Shown here in pieces: positions 33,174 through 44,788 of a stretch of DNA of 64,000 nucleotides; the first letter of the stretch is position 1, and every line of letters starts with the position of its first letter. Location: NCBI GenBank assembly GCA_047495785.1, contig JBLDXI010000042.1:124001-188000 (forward strand), read 5' to 3'. Position numbers and translations under genes: made by a program. The DNA comes from Lepidodermella squamata. Its lineage: Eukaryota > Gastrotricha. The notes under the pieces were generated by a model, which was not told where the DNA came from, did no database searches, and was given only the letters and a program-made list of their open reading frames with translations.

Positions 33174-33464
33174 TTATAATGTAGAGATCGTCGCACTGCA
33201 GTAGTATTTGCCACCATAGCCCATTTTAATCCTACCAGCCTTTCCATTTGGAGCCGTGCACCTCTCACCAAGCTTTCCTACTTCTCGCTGAGCTGCCTCG
33301 CGGCTCTTAGTGACTCCTTGTCCAGGGGCTTCTGCATAATCTGCATTTGCCATGATGGTAACAGCGGCCTATTTGGAGAGATAACAATGCATTACAAAGT
33401 CTGTAAACCATTATGTAAGACGTCTCACCAAAACGGCCAACACCAGTACGAGCTTAGCTGCCAT
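33174..33464 (-). CDS. Small secreted protein with only the second module
   Basis: Exons 33429-33464 and 33174-33368 (60-nt intron, phase 0) give 76 aa. Signal peptide MAAKLVLVLAVLAAVTIMAN matches the A type. Module 1 is absent; the chain goes straight to a spacer-like TKSREAAQREVGKLGE and then module 2 (CTAPNGKAGRIKMG...YYC, 19 between cysteines). Two cysteines remain, enough for one disulphide. The upstream A-type blocks are recognisable on the minus strand (GTGCTCATCGAGAAGCGCATC). Its frame is clean, so this is either a functional one-module form or a recent deletion. Confidence 0.68.
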
Positions 33465-33559
33465 GAGTTTGAAAGTTGTTGAACGAGAAGAAAAAAGTCA
33501 ATTATCCTTATAAGATAAAAACTTGAATTATCAACTGAGCATAGATGCGCTTCTCGATG

Positions 33560-34697
33560 AGCACTTTACTAGGCACCCTGTTACTGCGTCGGTATTCGGC
33601 CCGATGCTTATTTAGCCTTCTATTATTAGTTCTTTGTTTTAATAGCTGCTCGTTTCATCATACGAAATCGACTTGAAGTTTTTACTAACATAAGTTTCAT
33701 TAAAATTAACGCTAATAAGTAAGAAAGTTAGCGCGTTGTTTGTTTTGGTTAGCGGATATTTCATCCCTTTCTCATATCCCCCTTCATCCCGCCTGAAAAC
33801 CGCACGCTGGCGATACCAAAAATTTTATGTCCTGGCAAAATTTTCTGGCACTGGAGAATAAATCTTCTCGTTATTCTCTTAGCATCGCCTCGCCCAAATC
33901 CAAGCTCACATTGATAGCAGTGTATTATAGCTTTTTAGCCAAATAAAAAATTCTTGCTGATAAAAAGTAACGGCGCCGAAAGCAGGGTTTCGAGTCGAAC
34001 GTCGAAATCATTATCATAACTTACGATCGAAGAGGACGGGAAAAAACATACTTTGCTTCATCTTTGTATGAGTCGGATATTAACCACTAACTCCATAACA
34101 GTAATTAGCAGTAATAGTTTTCAACGAAAATTTGAACCCAGCGAAAATTTAAGCCTAATGAAAATTTGGAGCAATGAAGTAATAATTTGTCGAGCCCAGA
34201 GAAAATCGGAAAATGAAAATAAATTATTTACACAACAAATTGTATAGCGTCGGATAGAGAAAATTCTCAACGTGGATTAACTGATTTTTTCAAATTTTTC
34301 AAAAATTTCCGGAAAAATTCGTGTTGTTGATGTAAAATGTGCATATCATAGATTAGTCGTAGATTCGTCATTTTTCTAATTTTCCTAAGTTGCCAATAGA
34401 TACTGCGATATTTTCTTACCGTAGATATTACAGTACTTTTTCAGTATAGTCACCGTATAGCTACTGAAAAACAACGTAGAAATCGTATATTGGCTATCGG
34501 CTTAAATCATGAATCATTAGAGCTTCAGAACCTTGTTAACCTTATATCGCAAAATCAGTTGTGTTAAATTCTATTAAACCACGTAAAGTTGTTTTCAAGT
34601 CGAAATCTGGCACGAGCCACGAGGCCGAGTCAAATCATGTGATTTAAGCAGGCTGTTGTAACCCTAGCCACGTTATTTTTTTGTGAATGAAAAATAA
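33560..34697. other. Gene-free stretch
   Basis: Upstream of the 34698 gene. No supported coding or repeat signals; 34390-34480 has TACCGTA/TACGGTA-like AT-rich sequence. Confidence 0.35.
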
Positions 34698-37600
34698 ATG
34701 AACAATTTTATTTTAACAGTTCTATTGGTTTCGTTCGCGGTTATCGGCCATTCATCAGGTCAAGCTTTCAAGCGATGCTTCCAGGTGACCAACAACGCAT
34801 TCATATCTTGCCGCAATAATAACCCTACCTGTGATCCTATCACCGAATATCAGGTATTTTCAGAACTTTTTTGGCGATCAAATTGAAACTTGAAATTATA
34901 CATTATAATTCATTGAACTGATTGAAAACGTTATTTTACTTATTTTAATCAATTCAATGAATTTGCGTCCACAGTGGGGCCCTTTCTTCGCAGATTTGGC
35001 AACGTGTCGATCGGGGGTAAGATTCGTGAAATTCAGACGTCACCCCTGTAAATTTTACCCAATTCGAAACAAGAATGCAAAAATGTGCTACAAATACGGC
35101 GCCCTAACGACGCGGTGCAATCCCGGCCTCGGCAACTGCAAATTGACTGGCGAACCAGCTGCTGACAGAGAAATCGAGGTAAAATTCACTGCTCTATTTT
35201 TCATTTCATCCTAATTTAAATTGCAGCTTAATTGGTTCAGGAAGAACACATTGAAAGACAGTTTAACCGCTTGCAATAACGCGAGATCGAAATTCCCGGT
35301 AAATTTCTTCTATTTGTTTTAGTTATAATTTGTGATTTTAGAATCAAGCATTCAAACGATGCATGGACAGCGGAGTGGTGAAAACTTGTGTTCCGGCCAA
35401 CTACGCCTGTCCCGAAAACTGGGTCAGAAAAAATGATCGATCAAAACTTGGCAAAGCTTTGTTTTTCTAGCTCGCGTCAGATGGTACTCTTTACGCTAAT
35501 CTCAGCATCTGCATCTACGGAACTTCACGTGAGTGTTTGTATACCGTCACTTGTACCTAATGAATTTGCTCATCTTCATTGGTGAAGTTCAAGTTCCAGA
35601 CAGCGAGAAACCGCATGTCAGGTGTTTCAGCTCATCGAACAGGAGCTTTATCGATTGCCGCCCCGAGACAACTGGCTGCCAGGCTGTGGTGGAAACACGA
35701 GAATTTTCCTCGGCTACGTTCTCGAATAAGGCAAACTGCTTGAATGGGGTAATATGCAAATTTGGAAATAGCATTTTTCACCTTGCATTTCAACTATGTG
35801 CAAATAAAATTTCGTTTTTTTCTGCTCATCTACGAATATACTTGCTTCGTTTTCTTACTAATTTTTGCCGATTAAGTTTCCGATTATTTAGATATTGAAA
35901 TTGAAGCTCTTTAACAGCTATTTATCTTCGACTTTGATTGTTGATCATTCTTCCTTTCAATAGAGAGCTGTCCAGTGTGTCACAGGCACCGGCAAGCAGT
36001 GCTACGGCATTTTTCCAATAGGAACCCGCGTTAGATTGTTATCTGGACAATTAGAATATCTGAAACGATTTCAAGATTTCAGGTTAAAGTCTATGGCAAC
36101 TCAACGTCTTTCAAAGAAAACCATGATGCTTGTACGATGGAAAATACCACAGAAAATACGGTATTTCGCTCGACTTTTGATAAAAAGAGATGGTGACACG
36201 AGGTATTTGTTTCTAACAGCACAAGCTTTGCACATTTGCCCGTCTCATGGCAGCAAAATGCTTTCCAGTAGCAAATGCCTGCCCTCAAGGCTGGGTAAGC
36301 TCCCATGTCTGCGAAAACTGTTGCATCAGAATTTATTTTAATTCAGACATCAGCATCGACGTTCCCAACTGCTGAGCTGTGTGAGAAACGTGAGTTAGCC
36401 TATTTTTTGCAGTATAAGAATCGACTCAAATTTCGTGTCTAGAGACGCCGTTTGGACTGCCACTCGAAACAGTCTACTTGCCTCTTAGCGATGTCTACGG
36501 TACCAGCGACATCAGTGGAAACGGCATCAACGGAAACTATTCCGGCTCATCTTTGACATACGAGGTGTCTCCGTTTCGCGGCACGGGGCTCTCAATAAAT
36601 TCGGCAATTGGATCCGTGTACTTGAATAGCAGCTTGCTCAACGTCGAGAATTCGTCGTTCACAATTGCTGTATACGTCGTATTTCCGTCGGGTTCAAGTG
36701 GCCTGCAAAGAATTTTCGAGTTCTACGAAACAAGTGATCTTACTTACATTGATATTAACAGAGCGACAGACTTTCTTCGAGTGGGCATAAGTATGTGTTT
36801 AATTGTGCATAAAATCGCAATACTTTTTTTCTGCCCTTTTGATACCCGAATTAAAGTATTCTTAGATCTAAAGAATGATTTATTTGTTTGTGATAGATCA
36901 GAACTACGCCATTCCTCTTGCTGGCGCGCTGCCAAGCGTTGATCGTATGACTGCTTTTGTTGCTATTTCCTACAACTACAATACGCAGAAGTTGCTGATC
37001 GTCCATGATAACTATGTCTACGAAGAATCAGTTACTCAAAATACGAGACCGCTGGTTAGCTCAAAAATAAAACTCGGTGGCGATTTGGGCGGATACAGCA
37101 ACTTCCAAGGCCAGCTTTCATGTTTCTCGCTTCACAAACACGCATTGACCCTTGACCTTTTATGGATCCTTCGAAAGAAGTGCCTTCAAATTCAGGCTGG
37201 GATGATTGTGACGCCGGACGTGTTCTACTCCCTGCTGTCGGCGAGCTATGGCAATTGGCCTTTGGCTTCCGATCTGAATGACCGCAGCGAGCCTAGAGCT
37301 GATTTTACGACCCCAAGTACACCTCTCCCGCAAGTGACTGGCCCGTTTGGCCGGCCTAGCACAGCGTTTTATTTCAATTCAACCGATCCTATTGCTGTCC
37401 TAACTGCCGGGAAAATTAAGCTAAACGATGGTTTGACCATCACACTTCATGCTACTTCGGCCAAACAGAAGGGCACAATCCTGGAGTTTGCCCCCGATGC
37501 GTCGACGACGGGTTTCAGGCTTATGGCTGATGTCAATCAAACCTTCATTCTCAGGCCGTATGGCGATGGGTCGGCTGATTTGGCAGTTCGCTGCTCGGAA

Positions 37601-37927
37601 TCGAGTGGAATCGAATGGCATTATCTTAGGATTCGGCTTCACACTAGTGACGAACTTCTGAAATTCCAATGTAATTCAAGAGCTGTAGCCGAAGCTACCA
37701 TACGCCAGCCATTCACCAGATCCGGATTATTCCACTTGGCAGGGTTTGTATCTTCCTATTCATTCTCGCCCAATAAAATGCTTGTTGACAGATCCTGGGC
37801 CACTCCAATCGAGCCGTTGAGGGGAAGCATAGCTTGCCTTAGCAGCTTCGGTACGACCCTCCACTCCGATCAACAACGAATCGCAGAAATTCGTTGTGCT
37901 TCGTATGCGATTCCAGAGCTGCTGTAA
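34698..37927 (+). CDS. Secreted modular protein ending in two laminin-G-like domains
   Basis: Thirteen exons (34698-34853, 34975-35016, 35074-35178, 35227-35298, 35342-35422, 35471-35528, 35588-35748, 35964-36029, 36083-36160, 36220-36294, 36347-36389, 36443-36790, 36897-37927) join in frame to 771 aa. Signal peptide MNNFILTVLLVSFAVIGHSS. The first ~300 residues repeat the three-cysteine module of the 14173 lectin gene (FKRCFQVTNNAFISCRNNNP, VRCFSSSNRSFIDCRPETTG), with matching exon lengths and phases. The C-terminal ~460 residues look like two concanavalin/laminin-G-type sandwiches: PLSDVYGTSDISGNGINGNY then SSFTIAVYVVFP, and a second from NWPLASDLNDRSEPRADF to a terminal IACLSSFGTTL. Likely an extracellular recognition or matrix protein. 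The domain call rests on pattern only. Confidence 0.8.
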
Positions 37928-38313
37928 AATTTATCCTTTCACTCATGCCTCGCAGCGACATGTCACCTCTAGGATCTGTTAAATTGAGCTGTTTATGATA
38001 ATGTGGATTATGAAGTTTATATTATGCTAGTCTTGATAATAAGCCCGTTTCTATATGCAATGTGTAACGCAGATGTTCGCACTTCGCCTGTGCGACTCCT
38101 ATTTGCAATAATTGTTTTCGTCATCTGCACACTATTTTGAGCGACACGTGTCCCCCTTAATTTAATGAGCAAACAACAAGCAACAAAAATAGGAAACAAT
38201 AAAACTTAACAATCGCCTAAAATTTCCGGCATTGGCCAGCTGACGTTGGCCAGCTGCTTGTTTAGACCAGGATGCGGTTTTGGTTCGTGGAGCCGTAATA
38301 CGGAAGCTTATAA

Positions 38314-39760
38314 CTAATGAAAAAATATCTGTAATGACAGCAAAGAGAGCACGAAAGCCTCCCGATACGGCCCTTTCACTATTGCATCCTCCATTCGTTG
38401 TTGCATGGTCGACAGCAAATCGTGGCCAGGCGGTGGTTCGTAGCCCTCATTTCCGACGGCGTTTTTCCACGCGAGACAAACCGCAGGGATGGCGCAGCAT
38501 AGCATGTACGTGAATTGGCTGCAAATCGACCATTTTCGCACGCAGGTTCTCAGTTCTTCGACTGACCATGTAACTTGCGTCCCATGACCGCGACCACAAT
38601 TCATTATTATAATACTGAGAGTAACGAGAACAACTTTCAAGAAAAAGCAGCTTTTAACCCTCTAAGGCCGGGAGCGTGTATACTCAAACTACGACGTCTC
38701 ACCTTGAATTCTCATACTTCCGGATTTTTGCCGGCCAAATGGTTTGGCATACGTTTAGATGACCATCTAAATACCCCGATTCCGAAAACCGCAGACTCGC
38801 CGCGTTGATTACGTAACACAGGTGAGCGCGCAAATCACGGGCACTCATGCCTATTGTGTAAACTCAGGCAAATTTCGACCAAATGACACGGGGGTCACGC
38901 GGGCGGCCTGTTTTGTGTGCATCGATTTACTAACTGCGTGTTAGCTCAACTGGCCACTTGAGTTTACTCATGCACCTATGGTTATTTCGATATCTTTTTT
39001 TTCATTTATGGTCGATAAAATAATAATCAAAGACATGGTGCGCACCCAGGGTGTGGCAGATGTTGTGCAACACAACATTGCGTAACAGTGATGAGTATTG
39101 TATTGTTACTCAATAATAAATGCTCATTCACAATGCATACATTCGGACATATAAACCACGCAGGGAGAGCGTATAGAATCACACATCTTTAGCTTATAGT
39201 TTAAGTTTTATTTCGAATTTGGCAAGTCAACTAATTTTTGATCCCGTGGTTAGCGGTAGTTGGCCTACAGCGATCCGAAGCGCGCTCGCGAACAACTAGC
39301 AGCGATATCTACCTGTGCTGCTGTTTTGCCGCCGTTCGCCGACATTCCAGATGCCGCTGAATGCTGTTTAATCGCGATTTTTTCATCAAATTTATCAATT
39401 TTTTAAATTGTTGAATAAAATACATGTGATTTTTGCGCTCTCCCTGTGTTAACTCAAGTGCGAGTTTTTACAAATAATAAGTGTGAGTAAAGTCAAGTAG
39501 GTGCTTGTGTATAATCGGTATTGAGTGTCGTAAAAATCGCCAATCCAAAATATCACCCCCAAAACTGAGTTCACACAAGTTGCAGCTTAGTTAACTCAAA
39601 ATGAGTGGTTTTTCCCCAATGAGTATACTCAAATTGTCAAAACTCAAGACGCTGCCGGCCTTAGAGGGTTAACTGAGCTTACTTGAGCCATGCCATTATC
39701 GCCTTGGATTGTTTGCTGTCCCATAGCTGAGTGAACTCATTGAGTCCTTCTATGTTCCCT
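38314..39760 (-). pseudogene. Two-membrane-segment family, broken third copy
   Basis: Minus-strand exon 2 (about 38314-38599) reads IIIMNCGRGHGTQVTWSVEE...LRTCVRKWSICSQFTYMLCC and is close to the gene at 45811, but a stop follows KGPYREAFVLSLLSLQIFFH and the second membrane segment and third exon are gone. Exon 1 remains near 39680-39740 (matching CAGCAAACAA...AAGGCG of 46645) but its ATG has become unusable. The first intron is split by the piggyBac-like element at 38658-39668. Confidence 0.75.
38654..39672. mobile_element. Non-autonomous piggyBac-like element
   Basis: Element 38658-39668 (1011 bp) with inverted ends CCCTCTAAGGCCGG(G/C)AGCGT and TTAA on both sides (38654-38657, 39669-39672). 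TTAA targeting and CCC-starting ends define piggyBac-like elements. The uninterrupted version of the site is preserved in the paralogue at 46560-46572 (CTTTCAACTGAGCTC), confirming the borders. No transposase ORF inside; the interior contains several ACTCAA/TTGAGT words. Confidence 0.88.
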
Positions 39761-40129
39761 TTCTCCTCTTCTTTTATCGTTCAGAAATCTGCAGAAGTGT
39801 GTGTTTCCGTAAAGCAGCAGAGATATCTCATCTCCGAGTTGGCGGATGGCAAATTTCATAGAGGAAGCTAATTACCTTCCATTCATCAAAATCGACGTTT
39901 TCAGGAAAAATAATTAAAATCAAATATACCACTGGGGCTGATAGCCAGAATTTCCACTTAGGCATTGTGAACTGAGGGGTACTTTACCCCCAAATTGGGA
40001 ACAGAAAATTACCGCAGCATGGCACTATCATCACTAAAACTCACTCCTAACTCTATTAAACAAGCGATTTATTTATATATGATGATTGTTTACAGATTTA
40101 TTTTGATGAACATTTTCATTTAAATTTTA

Positions 40130-42379
40130 CTACATATGGCGGCGAACAGCCATAAGAGCTTTGTATGAAAATAGTACAAAAAAACTGGTCAAACACGATA
40201 TATTCATACTTGCGACTGATGCGACGATTTGCTGCGTCACATGAAAATTAGTCGACGCTACAACCATGAAAGTCGCCCCGATGACTAAGGGCAAGTTGAC
40301 GAGCGACGCCGTGCGATAACGTTTGATTTCCGGGTCTTTGACTTTAGCAATGACTATGGACAAGAGTACAGCAGCGCCCGCAGGAATCAGGTCGACCGCC
40401 GCTAACGTCATCATGAATTTAAAGTCCTCAACTTCACTTGCCTCGCATATCTCAATATAGACATGGCGTAAGATGTCACGTTCAGCCGCATACTCATTAA
40501 TGACGTTCTTGATACGTGATTTCATTACATTGCTGATGAGCCACGAAGCTAATGATGACAGGCTAATGATTAGGACAAGGATTGGTGCAACATTAGCGAA
40601 CAGGAATTGCAACCTATTAGAACCTCTCTTCATCACCCTTTTCAATTCAGCTGGAAGCCTAAGTATTACTGCGTTGTTCTCATAAATGCAGGGCAAAAAT
40701 GTGACGCGTCGCCTTGAAGTTACGTAAATTGCCAACTTTCGATAAATAAGCAAATGGACGACGGTTGCTCCAATTGCGAGGAAAATATACTTCAAATTAC
40801 AAACCACTGCAGAACGAATATTCAGGGAGAACAAGATTGAAGATGCGTTGAGTAACATGCAAGCTAGGGTGAAAATGATCCTATCGATTTTCAACTTCGA
40901 GATCAAAGCCAGCAGTTGAGCGATGGTTGCTACGGCGCTAAGGACGCATGCGAAGATGAGAAAAGCATTCGGAACGTGCAGTGTCTCAATTTCCTCGCCT
41001 GGCGAATCAGCTGGGGGTTCTTTATTCACTGAATACCAGACGTAAGGTTCGAAACTGCGAATCGCGTAACTTGAGATATCGCTCACGTTTGTGTTACTCG
41101 GTGGTAGAGTTATTTCGTAGTTGATCCGCACCCGATTTTCCTCCGGTGTCCACTGGAAAATGTACTGAGGCTCCGAGTCCTGTTCAAGCCTGTGCGAGTA
41201 CTCGATGACGCCCTGGCGGAACCCTACGAAGCTAACAGAGGCAGCACTTTTATTCGCAGCGTCCATTACTATCTTCGGATTGTTGCCGTAATCTTTTAGA
41301 GACATATTTTTCATTTTAAGGATCTTCTCAGCTCCGTCTAGCGTTAGTATGGCTTGAAGGTACGCATCGTGGCAGAGGTAACGCCTGCTGTAGCCGGACA
41401 TGTTTCTAGCATCGGGAATAGCCTTGTCAAGCATTTCAGCAAACCGCACTGTGTCGTAGCCTAGACTGGTTTTCCCGGTATTTTCGACCCCAAAGCCTGT
41501 CCATATTGATCCGATTAAAACGGTTGATTGATACTGCTGCAAGACAATGGCTTTGGTACACCCCGGTGCGATAAAGTCGGGTCTTGTTCTTATATCCCCA
41601 TAACTGAGCCCTGGCAGGATGAAAACGTAACGAGATCCAGTCAAGCCGTAGCTGAAGCATTTGCATAAAAAGAGCAAGGAACTTGGGAAATCTGTAATTT
41701 CATAGATTATCACTCGTGCACCTGAACGTTTCAATCCGAGCAAAAAATCATCATTCAAGTCAAATGCTGCATCGAAATGCACAACTCGTATGCCATTTTT
41801 GACGGCCAAATCGTAAAAGTAAGACGCTACGTGAAAGTTGACAATCGTAGAACCAGCATTTGCTAGTATTGCAATCTTTTGCCACCCGCCGATCTTCTTG
41901 ATGAAGTTGAGCCCCGGCAGGGCCAGTGCCTCTCCGGATAAACGAGTGCGATAGAAATTGGGATACACTGCGCGGTTCGCAGTGAAAAGGGGCGATAAAC
42001 AAACGGGGGAAACGGCTACCAGATTTGTGTGGTGAAGAATTTGCGCCAGAGATTTGCATCCAGCAGTATAGCCTCCTGCAAAAACAACCGGCGACTTTGC
42101 GGAATTGATAGCTGGCGTTTTCCTGTAGAATTCTATCACTCGCCGGGTTAGCAGAAAACTTCCTGGCCCCTCGTCCTGATTAAAGGCGACCAACTCGTAG
42201 CCGGGCAATATGTCGTTCCGCTTGTTGACTATTTCGATCAGTAGATTTTGAACATGCGGGCAAATGTCCCCGGCAGTATCGATAACTTGAATTGGCGTGG
42301 TGCCAAAAAACATCTCCAATTTGGTAGTTTCGCCTCGAACTGAGTATACTAGGAATAATGTAAAAAATGTTGATTTCAT
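40130..42379 (-). CDS. Divergent class C GPCR, GABA-B receptor-like
   Basis: A single intronless frame gives 749 aa from Met 42379, chosen over the upstream Met 42436 because it starts a signal peptide (MKSTFFTLFLVYSVRG). The N-terminal half is a periplasmic-binding-type ligand domain (MFFGTT...FAGGYTAGCKSLAQ, VSPVC, NFYRTRLSGEA, GGWQKIAIL) typical of GABA-B receptors, with the C...C pair of lobe 1. Seven membrane segments start at FLIFACVLSAVATIAQLLAL and end at LTSFFVLFSYKALMAV. The intracellular tail is very short (RRHM), with no coiled coil, unlike classic GABA-B subunits. Lack of introns in a gene this size, among intron-rich neighbours, suggests retroposition or intron loss. Ligand unknown. 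Confidence 0.8.
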   Translation of the reverse strand: MKSTFFTLFLVYSVRGETTKLEMFFGTTPIQVIDTAGDICPHVQNLLIEIVNKRNDILPGYELVAFNQDEGPGSFLLTRRVIEFYRKTPAINSAKSPVVFAGGYTAGCKSLAQILHHTNLVAVSPVCLSPLFTANRAVYPNFYRTRLSGEALALPGLNFIKKIGGWQKIAILANAGSTIVNFHVASYFYDLAVKNGIRVVHFDAAFDLNDDFLLGLKRSGARVIIYEITDFPSSLLFLCKCFSYGLTGSRYVFILPGLSYGDIRTRPDFIAPGCTKAIVLQQYQSTVLIGSIWTGFGVENTGKTSLGYDTVRFAEMLDKAIPDARNMSGYSRRYLCHDAYLQAILTLDGAEKILKMKNMSLKDYGNNPKIVMDAANKSAASVSFVGFRQGVIEYSHRLEQDSEPQYIFQWTPEENRVRINYEITLPPSNTNVSDISSYAIRSFEPYVWYSVNKEPPADSPGEEIETLHVPNAFLIFACVLSAVATIAQLLALISKLKIDRIIFTLACMLLNASSILFSLNIRSAVVCNLKYIFLAIGATVVHLLIYRKLAIYVTSRRRVTFLPCIYENNAVILRLPAELKRVMKRGSNRLQFLFANVAPILVLIISLSSLASWLISNVMKSRIKNVINEYAAERDILRHVYIEICEASEVEDFKFMMTLAAVDLIPAGAAVLLSIVIAKVKDPEIKRYRTASLVNLPLVIGATFMVVASTNFHVTQQIVASVASMNISCLTSFFVLFSYKALMAVRRHM

Positions 42380-42439
42380 TGTCGGAGTATCTAGATTGCT
42401 GAAAATCGCAAAATAAATGTCGATTGAATTGAGCACACG

Positions 42440-43656
42440 CTATGAACATTGGCATATACACGAACGAAAGAGGGCGTCGAGTAACTGCACACCGAGAAAC
42501 CTAATTACTTACCCCGATGCTTAGATTTGCAGTAAGATTATCTGTAGTACGAGCATGCAGCCAAAATGTCCATACATTTTTTGGGGGTTAATTAGGCGAT
42601 GAGCAAATTACAATTAGAAAACGTACACCATCACGTACTACGTGAGTATAGAATGGCAAATGTCCGAATAGATGACCTGAAAGAAATGACAGCGGCATAC
42701 CAACCGTTCTCCATATAATTAGTACAATTTGGTTTTGCTAAAGAATTGATATCTTCCATACACCCGGTGGGGAAAATGTAGACCCTGGCATACAGGGGGG
42801 TTTTGACCACATTTGAACCCTTTCATGGCAATAAGGACGATTTCGGAAATTCGACTTTGACAACGCACTAATATTGCATTTTGATGAATTGTTGATCGCC
42901 CTTTTGAGCAATATTACTTTTCGATGTTGGCTACAAGAATTTGAAACAATCAGACCGCTATCTCACACCGTTTTGAAAGTATGGCCATTTTAAAATTGGT
43001 AGCCGAGGAGTGAAATTTCGATTTTTATTAATTGAAATCAAGGTAACCCAATTTCACTATCCGGTCAAACAAAAAATACTACAGAGTTCGGCATTGTCTC
43101 ATTGACTTGTGTGTGAAAACTAAGGGCGCTGCCTAGATTTTGGTTAATGAAAAAATGAAAAATGACAGTAAACGGCGTTTTCAGGCGGTTTCCTGCAATT
43201 CCCACTGGAACTTTGCAGTATTCCGCAAACAACGTGCACTTGCTGCTCAGGGAATTAATATTTCATCGACGAATCTATGCTTTCAGAACCGAATCAGCAA
43301 TACCGGGGTTTAGCAGCGATAGTTTCGAATAGCGACTCGATATTGTCCATTGCTCATGCTCATGACATGCCGCTGGATGATGCCGTTCGATTGCTGAGAG
43401 CGGTCGACAAGCTGCATGCATTTTTTTCGAATTTCTTCACTTTCTTGGCAGTTAATTAACTGATTGGGTGCAGATTAGCAACCGTCTGAACCAAATTTCA
43501 ACATCAAACATCAAATCGTCAATATCGAGTAAATATCAGATACCAAATACCTAGTTTGAAAAACTACAATTTATTCAAACCAGTTTAACCCATCACAGCT
43601 GGGAAGTTATCGCCGGCATAATGTCTGAATGGAAATTGTTTTCGAGGCGTGTGATT
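42440..43656. other. Gene-free stretch
   Basis: No supported gene. A 60-aa frame at 43277 has no family features or paralogue and is left out. Confidence 0.35.
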
Positions 43657-44788
43657 TCAGGCAATCCAAATGGTGCCTGTAACTTTAGCTGAAGCTGGTA
43701 CCGTTGTGTTAAACATTTTAGCATTAACATTGTAGGCGCAACTCAGCCTTGAGATGTTCTTCGCATAATAGGCGCAATCGCAGTAAGAACGCGCGTTTTT
43801 CGAGTACAGCTGCGTTGAATCGATAGACGTACCTGTAGCTTCGACGTCGTAAAGCAGCCATCTGTGAACATATAAGATCATAAAACGATGTAAGCTTGTC
43901 GTTGGCCTCCTTCAAAACTCGGATTTAGGCTTGGATTTACGATTTAGGGCAGGTTTAGGATGAATGATTCTCTGTGAAAATATTATTTTCTTAGCCTTTA
44001 CATTCACACTTTCATCATTCACACCTCGAAGCCAAGCCAAATTCCGGTTTTTCATCGTGCCAAAACATACACGGTATCATCTTTTGAAGGCGGGAATTGC
44101 CTATTGGTATTGCCATAGCAGTAATTAGGTGTTGTTGTGGGTTCTGTGTTGGTATTTGTTTGACTTTCTTTGCTGAAGAGCAACACTGAGGTGATTATCG
44201 CAGAGGGACCGCCCGTTGCAAAGCCTATCGTGGCGATCAAACACAGCAAAAAGGCACACTGGTACGGCCCTTTGAGCTTAAGATCCATAGCTCGTTGCTG
44301 TGGAGTCCACATAAAGGCTGGACCAGGTGGCGAAACGTAATTCTCATCCTCGACCACGTCGTTTTTCTTCTTCCAAGCTAGACAAACAGCTGGAATCGCG
44401 AAGCATAGCAGGCCGGTGAACAGGGTACAAATCGACCACTTTTGCACGCAATTCTTTATTTTTCCAACAGGCCAGGTCGCTAGAAACGGCTGAGCAACTC
44501 GCCCACGCCCAGTATTCACTACAACGATGCTGAAAAATAGCAAGATTTTCATTGGCCCTGTAAATTAGGAATTTACTTCTGGACAGGGGCCATTCCCATG
44601 TTGTTGTATTGGGGCTGAATGTAGATCGGCTGCTGCATCGGATACATATTGCCTTGCTGATACATGCCAGGATTATACCCCAGATTATTTGGTTGCTGAT
44701 AGTTTGGTGGGAAGTCATATTGAGGAACGCCTGGGTTCTGTGACTTCTGAGCTGGGTCGTAATACGGCGATGGCGCAGCTCCGTTCAT
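43657..44788 (-). CDS. Two-membrane-segment protein with proline-rich head, copy 1
   Basis: Exons 44577-44788, 44071-44529 and 43657-43861 (47- and 209-nt introns, both phase 2) give 291 aa. The head is rich in P, Q, Y and N (PSPYYDPAQKSQNPGVPQYD). Then come NIVVVNTGRGR, a first membrane segment preceded by CVQKWSIC (TLFTGLLCFAIPAVCLAW), a loop with WTPQQR and KGPYQ, a second segment (AFLLCLIATIGFATGGPSAI), and an extracellular-type tail with YCDCAYY and CAYNVNA. The splice model is supported by the copy at 45811, which has the same phases and the same 205-nt last exon. The proline-rich head plus short hydrophobic pair vaguely recalls BRI3 or CD225 proteins, but motifs do not match well enough to assign it. 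Function unknown. Confidence 0.75.

Noticed and set aside
35017-35073. Read-through of exon 2 into exon 3 in the laminin-G gene
   Set aside because: The open frame continues by chance; the paralogue at 14173 has an intron at the same place and the conserved protein resumes at NA-x-MCYKY.
43277-43459. 60-aa plus-strand frame
   Set aside because: No signal, domain, paralogue or splice partner in the window.
44529-44577. Proline-rich frame and two-membrane frame as separate genes, or a 19-nt intron
   Set aside because: A 47-nt intron in phase 2 joins them and the paralogue at 45811 has the equivalent intron in the same phase.
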